From Ruegeria sp. HKCCA6707 (GTDB lineage: Bacteria > Pseudomonadota > Alphaproteobacteria > Rhodobacterales > Rhodobacteraceae), in assembly GCF_013033515.1 (NCBI RefSeq), contig NZ_WQEG01000002.1:248001-312000 (forward strand): 64,000 nucleotides of DNA, written 5' to 3'. This document shows, one piece after another, positions 9,288-17,165 of this stretch (positions are counted from its first letter, which is position 1; each line of letters starts with the position of its first letter). Made by a program: the position numbers and the translations under genes. Under the pieces are notes generated by a model. The model was given only the letters and a program-made list of their open reading frames with translations, was not told where the DNA came from and did not search any database.

Positions 9288-9395
9288 ATTACTGCCTCAA
9301 TATCGGGATCATTTACGCCCCGTTTGAAAGGCAGGTTACAGCCCACGCGCCCTCTCGTCCAGACAAAGAGGTTCCGAATCAGGGGATTGTGGCAT

Positions 9396-10724
9396 TCAGG
9401 CCAAAGCCGATTCCATGGCTGCGCCAATGCGCAAAAGCGCCTCTTCCGAGTTGGGATAGCTGAGAACCATAAGCCCGCAACTTGGTGTTCCGGTTGGCAA
9501 AGTCAGGGACGTCAACCCCATCAGGTTCCCGATCCGAGTATTGCGCAGAGCCAAGAGGTTTTCGGTAACGTAATAGTCGTGATCATTCATCAACCGCTCC
9601 AGATTGGGCGGCAGAATTGGGGCCGTAGGCGCGAGGACCGCGTCAAACCCCGCGGTGGCAGCGTCCCAGGCGTTGCGGCACGCCTTCAGCTTGGCCCAGG
9701 CCGCCACATAGTCGGGGCCGGAATAGCCCAACCCGATGCGGAACCGTTCCAGAATTTCGGGATACATCGCCTCAGGGTTGGCTTCGATCACATCACGCCA
9801 CAGCCCATAGGCTTCGGCGGTATAGATCACGCTGGTCAGACCCATGGCGTCGTTCAGCTCGGGCACTTCCAGTGGTACGATCTCGGCACCCGCTTCGGAC
9901 AGTTTCGCCAGTGCGTTTTCATAAGCTTGACCCGGTGCGGTGCGCAGGTCGTCCTTGGCGACGTTTTGCAGATCGGCAAAGCGGCGGCCTTTCAGCGTGG
10001 CGCTACGCAAGTCCGCTGGTGTTCCGCCTTCCAATGCGGCCAGCATATGGGCGGCGTCCTCGACTGAACGCGCCAACGGGCCAACGGTGTCAAAGCGCAG
10101 GCACAAGGGCACAATGCCCTCAAGGCTCAACCGCCCTGCGGTGGTCTTCAGCCCCACCAGATCGTTCCACGCTGACGGGATCCGAACCGACCCGCCCGTG
10201 TCCGAACCGATGCCACAGGCCGCCAACCCCCAAGCTACCGAGGCCCCGGCCCCCGATGAGGATCCGCCCGGAACAGCCGCCTCGTCATTCACGCAGGGAG
10301 GTGTTTCCGTGATCGGGTTAAGGCCAAGGCCAGAAAAGGCCAGCTCGCTCATATGGGTTTTGCCCAGACAGACCGTGCCCATCTGCGTCGCGTTGCGCAA
10401 AACCAAAGCGTCGGCATCCGGAATACGACCTTTGAGCAAGGCCGAGCCCGCTTCGGTTCCGATGCCTGCGGTGTCGAACAGGTCTTTCCAGCTGATCGGC
10501 ACGCCGTCCAGCAATGACCGGCGCAACCCTGTCTTGGCGCGTTCCGCGGCGGCTGCGGCCTCGGCCCGGGCACGGTCGTGGGTCACGCGGGCATAGATGC
10601 GGTCGCGATGCGGATGGTCATCAATGGCCGACAGGTAGGTTTCGGTCAGCTCGACCGGATCAATCTGACCCATGCCAATCCCACGACCCAAATCACACGC
10701 TGTCATGGTCAACCAGTCCTGCAT
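9396..10724 (-). CDS. Amidase signature family hydrolase
   Basis: A 442-residue amidase. The Ser-cisSer-Lys triad can be placed at Lys80 (PISWKD), Ser155 (GGSSSG) and Ser179 (SDTGGS), with the same 75- and 24-residue spacings as in fatty acid amide hydrolase. The ATG at 10724 is preceded by GGAGGCG, which decides the start over a longer open frame. Enzymes of this family hydrolyse amide bonds of varied small molecules; substrate unknown. It is divergent from the UbiH-type gene and upstream of the aminotransferase by about 108 bases. Confidence 0.88.
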   Translation of the reverse strand: MQDWLTMTACDLGRGIGMGQIDPVELTETYLSAIDDHPHRDRIYARVTHDRARAEAAAAAERAKTGLRRSLLDGVPISWKDLFDTAGIGTEAGSALLKGRIPDADALVLRNATQMGTVCLGKTHMSELAFSGLGLNPITETPPCVNDEAAVPGGSSSGAGASVAWGLAACGIGSDTGGSVRIPSAWNDLVGLKTTAGRLSLEGIVPLCLRFDTVGPLARSVEDAAHMLAALEGGTPADLRSATLKGRRFADLQNVAKDDLRTAPGQAYENALAKLSEAGAEIVPLEVPELNDAMGLTSVIYTAEAYGLWRDVIEANPEAMYPEILERFRIGLGYSGPDYVAAWAKLKACRNAWDAATAGFDAVLAPTAPILPPNLERLMNDHDYYVTENLLALRNTRIGNLMGLTSLTLPTGTPSCGLMVLSYPNSEEALLRIGAAMESALA

Positions 10725-10812
10725 CCCAACGCCTCCTGCTTTTTGACTTTTCGCGACGGTAGCGACAGGACTGCACATGGACAATCCCGAAAGGGCGCGC
10801 ATATTGCAGGGC

Positions 10813-12039
10813 ATGACATTTGGTTCTGATATTCTGATCGTAGGCGGTGGGTTGAATGGGCCTGCTCTGGCCCTGGCTTTGGCGCAAACCGGGCATTCGG
10901 TCACGGTGATCGACGCTTTGACGGAAAAGGTGCGCAAGAACGCGGCCTTCGACGGGCGCGCATATGCCTTGGCGCTCGCCTCTCAGCGTTTGCTAGACGC
11001 AATCGGCATCTGGGAGCGTGTCGAGGATCATGCGCAGCCCATGCTTGAGATCAAGGTCACCGATGGTCATGCAGGCGCGGGCCCTTCGCCCTTTTTCATG
11101 CATTTCGACCATGCCGAGATCGAAGAGGGCCCGATGGGCTATATGGTCGAAGACCGTCACCTGCGCCGCGCCTTTCTAGACGCGATGGCAGTCGAGCCGC
11201 GGATTACTCTGGTGAACGGCACATCTGTAACCGCACAGCAGATCGACACCAGTGGCGCAAGTGTGACGCTGGAGGATGGGCAGACCCTAACAGGCCGTGT
11301 GCTGGTGGGATGCGATGGGCGCAATAGCGGGACGGCTGTGCGGGCGGGGATCAAACGGACAGGCTGGGATTATGGCCAGACCGCGCTGGTCTGCGCTATC
11401 GAGCACGATTTGCCGCATCACGGCATTGCGCATCAGTTCTTTATGCCCCCGGGGCCGCTGGCCATTCTGCCCCTGACGGGCAACCGCAGCTCGATTGTCT
11501 GGAGCGAAACCCGAGAAGCCGCGCAACAGATCAACGCGCTGTCTGATGACGCATATCTTGAAGTTCTGCGCCCGCGTTTCGGGGATTTCCTGGGCGATAT
11601 CCGGCTGGCAGGCGACCGCTTTACCTATCCGCTGAACCTGACCATTGCCAATGCGTTCATTGCCGGCCGGCTGGCCCTGGTTGGGGATGCAGCCCATGGG
11701 ATGCACCCGATTGCGGGCCAGGGCCTGAACGCTGGCTTGCGTGACGTGGGCGCTTTGGCCGAGGTTCTGACCCTCGCCGGGCGACGCGGAGAAGATATCG
11801 GATCGGTGTTGGTGCTGGAACGCTATCAAGAATGGCGACGGTTTGACACGGCGTCACTGGCAATGGCGACGGATGTGTTCAACAAGCTGTTTTCCAACGA
11901 CAACCCTTTACTGCGCCTTGGGCGCGACATCGGCATGGGGATCGTCGGATCCCTGCCGGGCCTGCGCCGGGGGTTTGTGCGCGAGGCCGCAGGTTTGACC
12001 GGCGACCTGCCCAAGTTGCTGCAAGGGCGTGCGATTTAG
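10813..12039 (+). CDS. UbiH/UbiF family FAD-dependent hydroxylase (ubiquinone biosynthesis)
   Basis: About 408 residues. The N-terminal dinucleotide fold is [19 protein letters not shown], and the second FAD motif is [18 protein letters not shown] near residue 290; this is the hallmark of UbiH/UbiF/UbiI/Coq6 ring hydroxylases acting in ubiquinone synthesis at the membrane. Which ring position is modified cannot be read from the sequence. ATG 10813 gives the usual family N-terminus; ATG 10777 would add 12 residues. The stop overlaps the stop of the convergent Trm112-like gene by four bases. Confidence 0.9.
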   Translation: MTFGSDILIVGGGLNGPALALALAQTGHSVTVIDALTEKVRKNAAFDGRAYALALASQRLLDAIGIWERVEDHAQPMLEIKVTDGHAGAGPSPFFMHFDHAEIEEGPMGYMVEDRHLRRAFLDAMAVEPRITLVNGTSVTAQQIDTSGASVTLEDGQTLTGRVLVGCDGRNSGTAVRAGIKRTGWDYGQTALVCAIEHDLPHHGIAHQFFMPPGPLAILPLTGNRSSIVWSETREAAQQINALSDDAYLEVLRPRFGDFLGDIRLAGDRFTYPLNLTIANAFIAGRLALVGDAAHGMHPIAGQGLNAGLRDVGALAEVLTLAGRRGEDIGSVLVLERYQEWRRFDTASLAMATDVFNKLFSNDNPLLRLGRDIGMGIVGSLPGLRRGFVREAAGLTGDLPKLLQGRAI

Positions 12040-12221
12040 TCCAGCGTGCGCGCCTCATCCACAAGCATCACCGGGATGCCATTGCGGATCGGAAAGGCCA
12101 GCCCGGCGGCTTTTGACACCAGCTCTTGTTTTTCAGCATCGTAATGCAAGGTCGTATGGGTCTGCGGGCAGATCAGCGCCTCAAGCATGTGGCGGTCAAA
12201 AGCGTGTTCGGCGTCGGTCAT
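12036..12221 (-). CDS. Trm112 family protein (small zinc-ribbon-derived activator)
   Basis: A 61-residue protein: [16 protein letters not shown], then [20 protein letters not shown]. This is the YcaR/Trm112 pattern, though the zinc cysteines of the eukaryotic relatives are mostly absent (only one Cys remains). Trm112 activates methyltransferases in eukaryotes and archaea; bacterial members are poorly understood. It starts at ATG 12221 and overlaps the stop of the upstream LON-domain gene by four bases, so the two are translationally coupled. Confidence 0.85.
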   Translation of the reverse strand: MTDAEHAFDRHMLEALICPQTHTTLHYDAEKQELVSKAAGLAFPIRNGIPVMLVDEARTLD

Positions 12222-12883
12222 TGCAATTTTTCCTCGTTGGTGCCGCCCCGCATGGCAAATTCGATCAAGGTGACAAGCGTTTCGCGACGCGTCCGCAAAC
12301 AAGGCGCTTCCAACAGAGCCTGCTTGTCTTCGGGGGCGAAATCCAGAAGCATTGACAACGAGTTGACCAGCAGCTCGTCATCCGCGTGTTTCATGGTTTC
12401 CCAGTCGGTGGACAGCTGGCGAGACGTAAAAAACCGCTCGAGCAAACTCATGAAAGAAACGCGGTCAAATCCGGTGTCAGATTCGGGTTTGCCCAAATCC
12501 CGATCGAACCCCTCCCAGGTCACGGCGCAGCGCCGATAGGGGGTAAATGTGTCCAACTCGGATTGAATGCGAAACCGCGAAATCCCGGTGAGCGTAATCA
12601 GATACCGCCCATCTTCAGTTTCGGAAAACTGCGTGACCCGCCCGGCACATCCGATTTTGTGCAATCGCTTTTCATCGCTTGCACTTGGGCTTGGCTGCAC
12701 CATCGCGATCATGCGCTCCGGCGTCTTCAATGCGTCATCGAACATTTGCAGGTAGCGCGGTTCAAACAGGTTCAGCGGCAGGCGCGCGCGGGGCAAGAGT
12801 ACGGCCCCGGGCAGCGGAAATACGGAAACTGTGTCCGGCAGATCGGCGGGATGCATCATAGCATCGAACTTAGCCCTGATCAC
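12218..12883 (-). CDS. LON N-terminal (substrate-binding) domain protein
   Basis: A 221-residue stand-alone Lon N-domain: [25 protein letters not shown], then [23 protein letters not shown]. There is no ATPase or protease domain, so it is not Lon itself. Such proteins occur next to thioredoxin/TPR genes in many alphaproteobacteria; their function is not established. It follows the thioredoxin gene by 3 bases and precedes the Trm112 gene with a four-base overlap, so the three form an operon. Confidence 0.88.
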   Translation of the reverse strand: MIRAKFDAMMHPADLPDTVSVFPLPGAVLLPRARLPLNLFEPRYLQMFDDALKTPERMIAMVQPSPSASDEKRLHKIGCAGRVTQFSETEDGRYLITLTGISRFRIQSELDTFTPYRRCAVTWEGFDRDLGKPESDTGFDRVSFMSLLERFFTSRQLSTDWETMKHADDELLVNSLSMLLDFAPEDKQALLEAPCLRTRRETLVTLIEFAMRGGTNEEKLQ

Positions 12884-12886
12884 GAT

Positions 12887-13813
12887 TTAGGCAAATATCA
12901 TCGAGCTGAGTTTTCGACGCCCGTTCAGCACCACCGGATCATTGGGCTTGAGCGCATCAAAGATCGTGAACAGCTGCGCCTTGGCCGCACCATCGTTCCA
13001 TTCGCGGTCACGCCGGAACAGTTCAAGCAATTGCGCAACCGCCTCTTCTACATCGCCATTGGCGTGTAGCGCCTGCGCCAGATCAAACCGCGCTTGATGA
13101 TTGTCCGGCTCGGCCTCGACCGCTGCAGTCAGCTCGCCCACAGGGCCCGCGTCCGCAGCCTGTTTGGCAAGCTCCAGTTGCGCATGGGCGGCTTCGATTT
13201 CGGGGGCTGCCGAGATCTCTGCGGGTGCTCCGTTCAGGATGGCCTCGGCCTGTTCCAGATCGCCCAAGGCGATATGCGAGCGGACCAGGCCGCCATAAGC
13301 ACCTGCATGGTTGGGATCTTCACCCAAAATGGCCGCAAATGTCTGCGCAGCATCCACCGCAGCGCCTTCGGCCAGCATTTCCTCGGCAGCTTGCACCGCA
13401 TCCTCAAGCTGACCGCCTGGGCTCTCACCACCGGCGGCTTCGATCACACGATCAACAAACGCCTTGATCTCGGACCCCGGTACGGCACCCTGAAAACCAT
13501 CCACCGGCTGACCTTTGGAGAACGCATAAACGGTCGGGATCGACTGGATGCGCATTTGCGAGGCGATCATCTGCGCCTCGTCCACGTTGATCTTGACCAT
13601 CTTCACCGCGCCTTTGGCTGCCGTGACAGCCTCTTCCAGCATGGGGCCCAACGTTTTGCAGGGGCCGCACCACGGCGCCCAGAAGTCCACGATCACCGGC
13701 ACCTCTTGCGAGGCTTCGACCACGTCGGCCATGAAAGTGGCTTCGGTTCCGTCCTTGATCAAATCACTGGCTGGGGTGCTGTCTGCGCCGTTCAGAAGGT
13801 CCATGGCTTTCAC
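12887..13813 (-). CDS. Thioredoxin domain with TPR repeats (CnoX/YbbN-like)
   Basis: A 308-residue protein with a thioredoxin domain (about residues 25-135) and alpha-helical TPR-like repeats to the end. The active site WCGPCK is complete (Cys49, Cys52), unlike E. coli CnoX, which lacks the redox-active pair (SxxC). CnoX is a chaperone that protects proteins from hypochlorous acid damage and passes them to GroEL. Here a redox role in addition to a holdase role is possible. First gene of the run with the LON-domain and Trm112 genes. Confidence 0.9.
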   Translation of the reverse strand: MKAMDLLNGADSTPASDLIKDGTEATFMADVVEASQEVPVIVDFWAPWCGPCKTLGPMLEEAVTAAKGAVKMVKINVDEAQMIASQMRIQSIPTVYAFSKGQPVDGFQGAVPGSEIKAFVDRVIEAAGGESPGGQLEDAVQAAEEMLAEGAAVDAAQTFAAILGEDPNHAGAYGGLVRSHIALGDLEQAEAILNGAPAEISAAPEIEAAHAQLELAKQAADAGPVGELTAAVEAEPDNHQARFDLAQALHANGDVEEAVAQLLELFRRDREWNDGAAKAQLFTIFDALKPNDPVVLNGRRKLSSMIFA

Positions 13814-13890
13814 TTTCAGGTTCGTCTTTGCGCCTTATATGCAACCGCCTGTCGCGGAAACCAAGGCGCAAATAGGTGTTTTTCTAGATC

Positions 13891-14679
13891 TCAGACGTCG
13901 AATGTCGCGAAAACAGGTGCATGATCGCTGGGTTTTTCCCATCCGCGTGCGTCCCGCAGGATGCGGCTGGAATGGCCTGCGTTCGAAATATCGGGCGTGG
14001 CCCAGACGTGATCCAAGCGGCGCCCCTTATCTGCCGCATCCCAATCGCGCGCGCGGTACGACCACCAGCTAAAAAGCTGACCTTCGGGGATGTCCTGCCG
14101 CGTTATGTCGACCCAACCGCCAGCATCCTGCGTCTCGGCCAGATGCTCGACCTCAATCGGCGTGTGCGAGACGACTTTCAGCAATTGTTTATGCGACCAT
14201 ACATCATCTTCGCGCGGGGCGATGTTCAGATCGCCCACAAGAATGGATTTTGTAGGCTTCTCGCTGTGGAACCAGTCGCGCATATCTGTGAGGTAGTCGA
14301 GTTTCTGACCAAACTTCTCATTCACCTCACGATCCGGCACATCGCCCCCTGCCGGAACATAGAAATTGTGAATGGTTACGCCATTTTCCAACCGTCCGGC
14401 AATATGACGCGCATGGCCAAGGCCGGCGAAATCCTTGTCGCCGACTTCCTCAATCGGCAGGCGCGACAGGATGGCGACACCGTTATAGCCCTTCTGTCCG
14501 CGCGCAACCATGTGCGTATAGCCCAGCGCGGCAAATCCTTCGGTTGGTATCTTTTCGACCGGCGACTTGCACTCTTGCAGGCACAGAATATCCGGGGCCT
14601 CTTCTTTCAGCAATTTCAGCACGATAGGCTCTCGCAAGCGGACCGAGTTGATGTTCCAAGTGGCAAGGGTAAAGGGCAT
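13891..14679 (-). CDS. xthA: Exodeoxyribonuclease III (AP endonuclease)
   Basis: A 262-residue enzyme of the exonuclease III/APE1 fold. Visible catalytic blocks are ATWNINSVR, CLQECK (metal-binding Glu), GDLNIAPREDDVW (Asp and Asn of the active site), LDHVWAT and SDHAPVFATF at the end. It cuts at abasic sites in base excision repair. The ATG at 14679 gives the standard N-terminus MPFTLATWN with AAGGA about ten bases upstream. It lies downstream of nothing on the same strand for 200 bases and is probably a single gene. Confidence 0.93.
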   Translation of the reverse strand: MPFTLATWNINSVRLREPIVLKLLKEEAPDILCLQECKSPVEKIPTEGFAALGYTHMVARGQKGYNGVAILSRLPIEEVGDKDFAGLGHARHIAGRLENGVTIHNFYVPAGGDVPDREVNEKFGQKLDYLTDMRDWFHSEKPTKSILVGDLNIAPREDDVWSHKQLLKVVSHTPIEVEHLAETQDAGGWVDITRQDIPEGQLFSWWSYRARDWDAADKGRRLDHVWATPDISNAGHSSRILRDARGWEKPSDHAPVFATFDV

Positions 14680-14892
14680 AGCGGAGGATTCCTTTGTCGC
14701 AATTGGCCGGAGGTTAACGCGGTGTAGCAGAGGTTGCCATGAGAAAAGACCGTCGGTGACACTGCACGCGGCAGGTCTGCGCAAAGCCGCTTCACTTGCT
14801 CAAAATGAACCCCTAAGGCAGACTACGGGACAGGTCGGTCTTTCCGCCGGGCCAACAGACACATCGTTCAGCGCCATATGGAGGAACGTGTC

Positions 14893-15705
14893 ATGACATC
14901 GAAGACAGCAAGCCCACCCGAGGAGACGGGTGCACCGCGACCGGGTGAATACAAGGTCAATACGTTGACCGCCGCTGATATCACCGCCTCGCTCAAGGCT
15001 GGGTTTGCCGACTTTCTGGCGCGCCCTTTTATGAGCGGCTTTTTCGGCCTGTTCTATGCGGTTTTCGGGATTCTGTTTGTGTGGTGCCTGGTCTGGCTTG
15101 GCAAGATCTGGATGATCATTCCCGCTGCTGTCGGTTTTCCACTGGTCGCACCCTTCGCGGCTGCCGGGCTTTATGAAATGTCACGACGATTGCAGACCGG
15201 AGAGCCGTTTGGCTGGGCAGAGATCCTGACCGTGATGGCCAAGCAGCGCAAGCGAGAGATGGGCTGGATGGCCTTTGTTACCCTGTTCATCTTCTGGGTG
15301 TGGACCTACCAGATCCGGCTATGGCTGGCGATCATTCTGCAGGATGCGTCCTTTTCGGACTTTGGCGGGTTTTTGAACACTGTATTCCTTACACCGCAAG
15401 GCTGGACCTTCCTTGCCATAGGAACCTGCGTCGGCGCGGCTTTGTCTGCGGTACTGTTCTCGGTCACCGTAGTTGCCATGCCCATGTTGCTGGACCGAGA
15501 TACCAATTTCGTGTCCGCCATGCTGACCTCGGTCCGTGTGGTCACCGAAAATCCGGTGGTGATGCTCAGCTGGGCTGCGATCATCTCGGTCACTGTGCTG
15601 CTCTCACTGGTACCGGCCTTTCTGGGCCTGATCTTCACCCTTCCGATCTTGGGTCACACCACATGGCACCTGTATCAACGCGCCATTCCAGCTGATGACG
15701 GTTAG
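14893..15705 (+). CDS. DUF2189 integral membrane protein
   Basis: About 270 residues with six hydrophobic segments. VNTLTAADITASLKAGFADFLARP at the N-terminus and FPLVAPFAAAGLYEMSRR are characteristic of the DUF2189 family, described in alphaproteobacteria and reported near cytochrome oxidase genes in some genomes; the function is not known. ATG 14893 is preceded by GGAGG at good distance, so it is preferred over ATG 14878. The gene stands alone between exonuclease III and a small membrane protein gene on the other strand. Confidence 0.85.
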   Translation: MTSKTASPPEETGAPRPGEYKVNTLTAADITASLKAGFADFLARPFMSGFFGLFYAVFGILFVWCLVWLGKIWMIIPAAVGFPLVAPFAAAGLYEMSRRLQTGEPFGWAEILTVMAKQRKREMGWMAFVTLFIFWVWTYQIRLWLAIILQDASFSDFGGFLNTVFLTPQGWTFLAIGTCVGAALSAVLFSVTVVAMPMLLDRDTNFVSAMLTSVRVVTENPVVMLSWAAIISVTVLLSLVPAFLGLIFTLPILGHTTWHLYQRAIPADDG

Positions 15706-15754
15706 ACTGCCTGTGATACCTGCATGGATAAAAACTGTATCTACAGCGATGAAT

Positions 15755-16057
15755 TCAAACAACTTTCTCGTGTTTTCGAATTGATGCTGCACAGACGATA
15801 GACAGCCAAATCAATAATACAAACGCGACAAGGCCAAATGCAGCTGCATACATTCCTCTGAGTACTAAAATGATCAGAGGCGCGAAAAAGAAGAAAGGCG
15901 CTAAACCTGTGTACATTCCGAGAATGAAATCCGCCCAAATCGGAATTTCAACGCTTTGATCACAACGATTGCATTGTTTGTCACCGCCATCTGCAATTTG
16001 AATTTTTTCTCGTAGTGAAAATGTTCCGCCGCAGTGAAACGGGCAACTTTTTCTCAT
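15755..16057 (-). CDS. Small zinc-ribbon-like membrane protein, unrecognised
   Basis: About 100 residues. The N-terminus holds a CPFHC pair and a CNRC pair about 24 residues later, spaced as in a zinc ribbon, followed by two hydrophobic segments (about 45-68 and 72-92) and a short basic tail. I do not recognise the family. The start may be ATG 16057 (MRKSCPFHCGG) or ATG 16066. The DNA is clearly richer in A and T than the neighbouring genes, which suggests recent gain. It lies downstream of the response regulator gene on the same strand but behind a strong terminator, so it needs its own promoter. Confidence 0.55.
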   Translation of the reverse strand: MRKSCPFHCGGTFSLREKIQIADGGDKQCNRCDQSVEIPIWADFILGMYTGLAPFFFFAPLIILVLRGMYAAAFGLVAFVLLIWLSIVCAASIRKHEKVV

Positions 16058-16188
16058 GAAAATCATATAGATATCCGCGCAATAGGCGATCTTCTCAAAA
16101 TCTTTGAGTCAGGCCAAAACTTGAGTATTCGCCTATTGTTTATACCCGTACTTAGCGCCAATACACGATGCTACGAAGCCGTTTGCGC

Positions 16189-16215
16189 AAAAAAAGCCGG
16201 GCCATCAGGCCCGGC
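16189..16215 (-). terminator. Rho-independent terminator
   Basis: On the minus strand GCCGGGCC-TGAT-GGCCCGGC is followed by seven T. This is the strongest terminator in the region. It ends transcription of the response regulator gene and of the candidate small RNA. Confidence 0.9.
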
Positions 16216-16259
16216 AGTCCAACAGGGAGGTACATGTCATAACCCGGACATGCGCGGGA
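16189..16259 (-). ncRNA. Candidate small RNA with two hairpins, predicted from an FNR-type promoter
   Basis: Reading the minus strand from about 16259, a 5' hairpin CATGTC-CGGGTTAT-GACATG is followed by an unpaired C-rich stretch (TACCTCCCTGTTGG, able to pair with ribosome binding sites) and then a strong terminator hairpin with a T run. Upstream are a -10-like TAACAT at 16266-16271 and a near-consensus FNR box centred about 41 bases before the proposed start. The length would be about 71 nt. It could instead be the processed 3' end of the response regulator mRNA. Prediction only. Confidence 0.5.
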
Positions 16260-16292
16260 TGGGGTATGTTATCTCACCTATACGGTATCACT

Positions 16293-16306
16293 TTGATCCA
16301 CATCAT
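16293..16306 (-). promoter_or_regulatory. Candidate FNR/FnrL box
   Basis: TTGATCCACATCAT matches TTGAT-N4-ATCAA at nine of ten defined positions. It lies just after the stop of the response regulator gene and about 41 bases upstream of a possible transcription start at 16259 on the minus strand, the class II activator position. The same bases are also the left arm of a longer inverted repeat, TTGATCCA at 16293-16300 and TGGATCAA at 16314-16321, whose centres are 21 bases apart, so another dimeric regulator or an RNA hairpin is possible. Confidence 0.45.
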
Positions 16307-16317
16307 TCTAGCTTGGA

Positions 16318-17004
16318 TCAAGACACCAGACGATATCCGCCGGATTCTGTGACCAAAAGGCGCGCATTCGACGGATCAGGCTCGATTTTCTGCCGCAAGC
16401 GATAGATATGTGTCTCTAATGTGTGGGTTGTAACCCCCGCATTATAGCCCCAGACCTCGTGCAGCAGCACATCGCGGGCCACCACGCCATCGGTCGAGCG
16501 ATAGAGGAATTTCAGAATGTTCGTCTCTTTCTCGGTCAGACGAATCTTGCGGTCATCTTCGGTGATCAGCATTTTCATGGCTGGCTTGAACGTATAGGGG
16601 CCCAGAACAAAGACGGCGTCTTCGGATTGCTCATGCTGGCGCAGTTGCGCGCGAATGCGGGCCAAAAGAACCGGGAATTTGAACGGTTTGGTGACATAGT
16701 CATTGGCGCCCGCATCCAGACCCAAGATCGTATCCGCATCGCTGTCATGACCTGTCAGCATGAGGACCGGGCTTTTGACCCCTTGCTTGCGCATCAGGCG
16801 GCACAGCTCACGTCCGTCTGTGTCGGGAAGACCAACATCAAGGATGACCAGGTCATAGATCGCTTCGCGTGCGCGTTCCATTGCGGATGCTCCGTCCGAC
16901 GCTTCGAAAACGTCGAAATCTTCGGTCATCACAAGTTGCTCGCTAAGCGCCTCGCGCAGATCTTCATCGTCATCCACCAGCAGGATTTTCTTGAGCTGAG
17001 CCAT
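16318..17004 (-). CDS. OmpR-family response regulator
   Basis: A 228-residue two-domain regulator. The receiver domain carries the acidic pocket DDDED (11-15), phospho-acceptor Asp56 in VILDVGLPD, Thr in MLTGHDSD and Lys in VTKPFKF. The C-terminal winged helix has RLTEKETNILKFLYR, LLHEVWGYN and THTLETHIYRLRQKIE, with the final GGYRL. No sensor kinase gene is next to it, so it is an orphan in this window. It resembles the essential CenR-type regulators of Rhodobacter, but I cannot establish orthology. GGAGG lies upstream of the ATG. Confidence 0.92.
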   Translation of the reverse strand: MAQLKKILLVDDDEDLREALSEQLVMTEDFDVFEASDGASAMERAREAIYDLVILDVGLPDTDGRELCRLMRKQGVKSPVLMLTGHDSDADTILGLDAGANDYVTKPFKFPVLLARIRAQLRQHEQSEDAVFVLGPYTFKPAMKMLITEDDRKIRLTEKETNILKFLYRSTDGVVARDVLLHEVWGYNAGVTTHTLETHIYRLRQKIEPDPSNARLLVTESGGYRLVS

Positions 17005-17098
17005 GTCCGGTCCTCCTTCGTCCTGTCAATCAATTGCGCGCGCTCGCGTCAATCAACAAGGTTTACTGCAACGGTCTCACGCCCTCGTGTCTGATGTA

Positions 17099-17161
17099 TA
17101 GGAAATGTTTCACATTTCTGATCAATCCCGCTAGGAAATGAGCGAAACGTTACAGGGTAAC
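17099..17161. promoter_or_regulatory. Repeat-rich control region between the response regulator and ribA genes
   Basis: TAGGAAATG occurs at 17099-17107 and again at 17132-17140, 33 bases apart, near three helical turns. The first copy overlaps a 7-base inverted repeat GAAATGT-TTC-ACATTTC (17102-17118). A second inverted repeat GTTAC-AGG-GTAAC (17149-17161) lies just before the ribA start. This divergent gap is a good place for autoregulation by the response regulator. Confidence 0.4.
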
Positions 17162-17165
17162 AGGC

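Noticed and set aside
8829..10067. 412-codon plus-strand frame opposite the aminotransferase and amidase genes
   Set aside because: Overlaps two well-supported genes on the other strand and has no domain pattern.
13755..13765. A copy of TGATCAAAT, the reverse of the polyamine-cluster motif
   Set aside because: It lies inside the thioredoxin coding region with no promoter nearby, so it is treated as chance.
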